Of a stretch of 6,389 bases of DNA, positions 5,797-6,389 are shown piece after piece. The notes beneath the pieces are model-generated. The model saw nothing but the letters and a program-made list of their open reading frames with translations, was not told where the DNA came from and made no database searches. How positions within the stretch are numbered: position 1 is the first letter of the stretch; each line of letters opens with the position of its first letter. Source of the DNA: Bacteroidales bacterium (lineage in GTDB: Bacteria > Bacteroidota > Bacteroidia > Bacteroidales > Paludibacteraceae); NCBI GenBank assembly GCA_018066005.1, contig JAGHSG010000086.1, positions 1-6,389 of the forward strand. The letters run 5' to 3'. Position numbers and translations under genes: made by a program.

Positions 5797-6389
5797 ATGT
5801 CTATTACAGAACGTTTTTTAAAGTATGTGAGTTACTGGACCACGTCTAATGAGTCCACCCACACCACACCTTCCACGGCTCGCCAATGGGATTTGGCGCA
5901 TTATTTGGAGCAGGAACTCAAATCCATGGGATTGGAAGTCGATTTGGACGACAAAGGTTACCTAATGGCAACCTTGCCAGCCAACACAACCGCCAAGAAA
6001 CCTACCATCGGTTTTATTGCCCACATGGACACAGCCCCCGACGCCTCCGGAGAGAATGTGCAGCCGCGTATTGTAACCAAGTACGATGGCAAGGACATTG
6101 TTCTCAATGCCGAGAAGAATATTGTGCTGGAAGTAAGCAAGTACCCTGAAATCCGCAATTACAAAGGTCAGGACATCATCGTAACGGATGGCACTACCCT
6201 CTTGGGCGCGGATGACAAAGCCGGCATTGCCGAAATTGTTTCTGCCGTTGAATACCTGGTGCAACATCCCGAAATAGAGCACGGAACGGTGCGTATCGGC
6301 TTCACGCCGGATGAAGAGATTGGCGAAGGTGCAGACCATTTTGACGTAGCCAAGTTCAATGCCGACTGGGCTTATACGATGGATGGCGG
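5797..6389 (+). CDS. pepT: Peptidase T (tripeptide aminopeptidase), 3' end cut by window
   Basis: The open frame continues past the right edge; 197 complete codons are present, about half of a usual PepT of some 410 residues. PepT is a cytoplasmic di-zinc M20 aminopeptidase that removes the N-terminal residue from tripeptides. Visible motifs are AHMDTAPD (75-82) with metal ligand H76 and catalytic D78, LLGADDKAGIAEI (135-147) with the bridging Asp, and FTPDEEIGEGAD (169-180) with catalytic E173 and ligand E174. The last visible residues, YTMDGG, contain the next ligand Asp (D196). The C-terminal His ligand lies beyond the window. The N-terminus (MSITERFLKYVSYWTTS) starts where PepT proteins normally start, 3 bases after the dehydrogenase stop and with no Shine-Dalgarno, which suggests translational coupling or a shared mRNA. 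There is no signal peptide. The identification is strong against other M20 peptidases because of the PepT-specific TPDEEIGEGAD and GADDKAGIAEI wording. Confidence 0.95.
   Translation, partial: MSITERFLKYVSYWTTSNESTHTTPSTARQWDLAHYLEQELKSMGLEVDLDDKGYLMATLPANTTAKKPTIGFIAHMDTAPDASGENVQPRIVTKYDGKDIVLNAEKNIVLEVSKYPEIRNYKGQDIIVTDGTTLLGADDKAGIAEIVSAVEYLVQHPEIEHGTVRIGFTPDEEIGEGADHFDVAKFNADWAYTMDG

Overview
The window looks like chromosomal DNA of a Bacteroidota bacterium, most likely of the order Bacteroidales. Three things point there. The promoters match the TTTG / TAnnTTTG type used by the Bacteroidota primary sigma factor. Most start codons lack a Shine-Dalgarno sequence and sit behind A/T-rich leaders. 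The encoded proteins (RibBA fusion, YjgP/YjgQ permease with a long periplasmic insert, three-cysteine cytidine deaminase, PepT) resemble Bacteroidales members. I see no insertion sequence, phage gene, tRNA, rRNA or CRISPR array. I cannot name the genus.

Left edge (1-174, no gene): a minus-strand promoter (51-82) fires out of the window to the left. Just behind it is a strong rho-independent terminator (114-149) that closes the operon coming from the right.

Minus-strand operon (175-4721), read right to left: cdd (cytidine deaminase), an LptF/LptG-type permease for lipopolysaccharide transport, ribBA (first steps of both branches of riboflavin synthesis), and an uncharacterised exported protein. 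The exported protein has a Trp/Tyr/His-rich middle and a long Ser/Gly/Thr/Arg tail. The junctions are a 4-base gap, a 25-base overlap and a 2-base gap. With one promoter at the front and one terminator at the end, this is very probably a single transcription unit, though its members do unrelated jobs: pyrimidine salvage, envelope assembly, flavin synthesis and an unknown exported function.

Divergent spacer (4722-4881): a well-formed cdd promoter faces left. A second -7 element faces right and lies so close to the next start codon that its transcript would be almost leaderless.

Plus-strand pair (4882-6389): a D-2-hydroxyacid dehydrogenase with intact catalytic Arg, Glu and His, followed three bases later by pepT (peptidase T), which runs off the right end.

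Most of the window is conserved core metabolism. I found no clear new multi-gene system. The least explained element is the exported protein at 175-1521. The near-leaderless dehydrogenase mRNA and the pair of look-alike promoters are the next most interesting signals.
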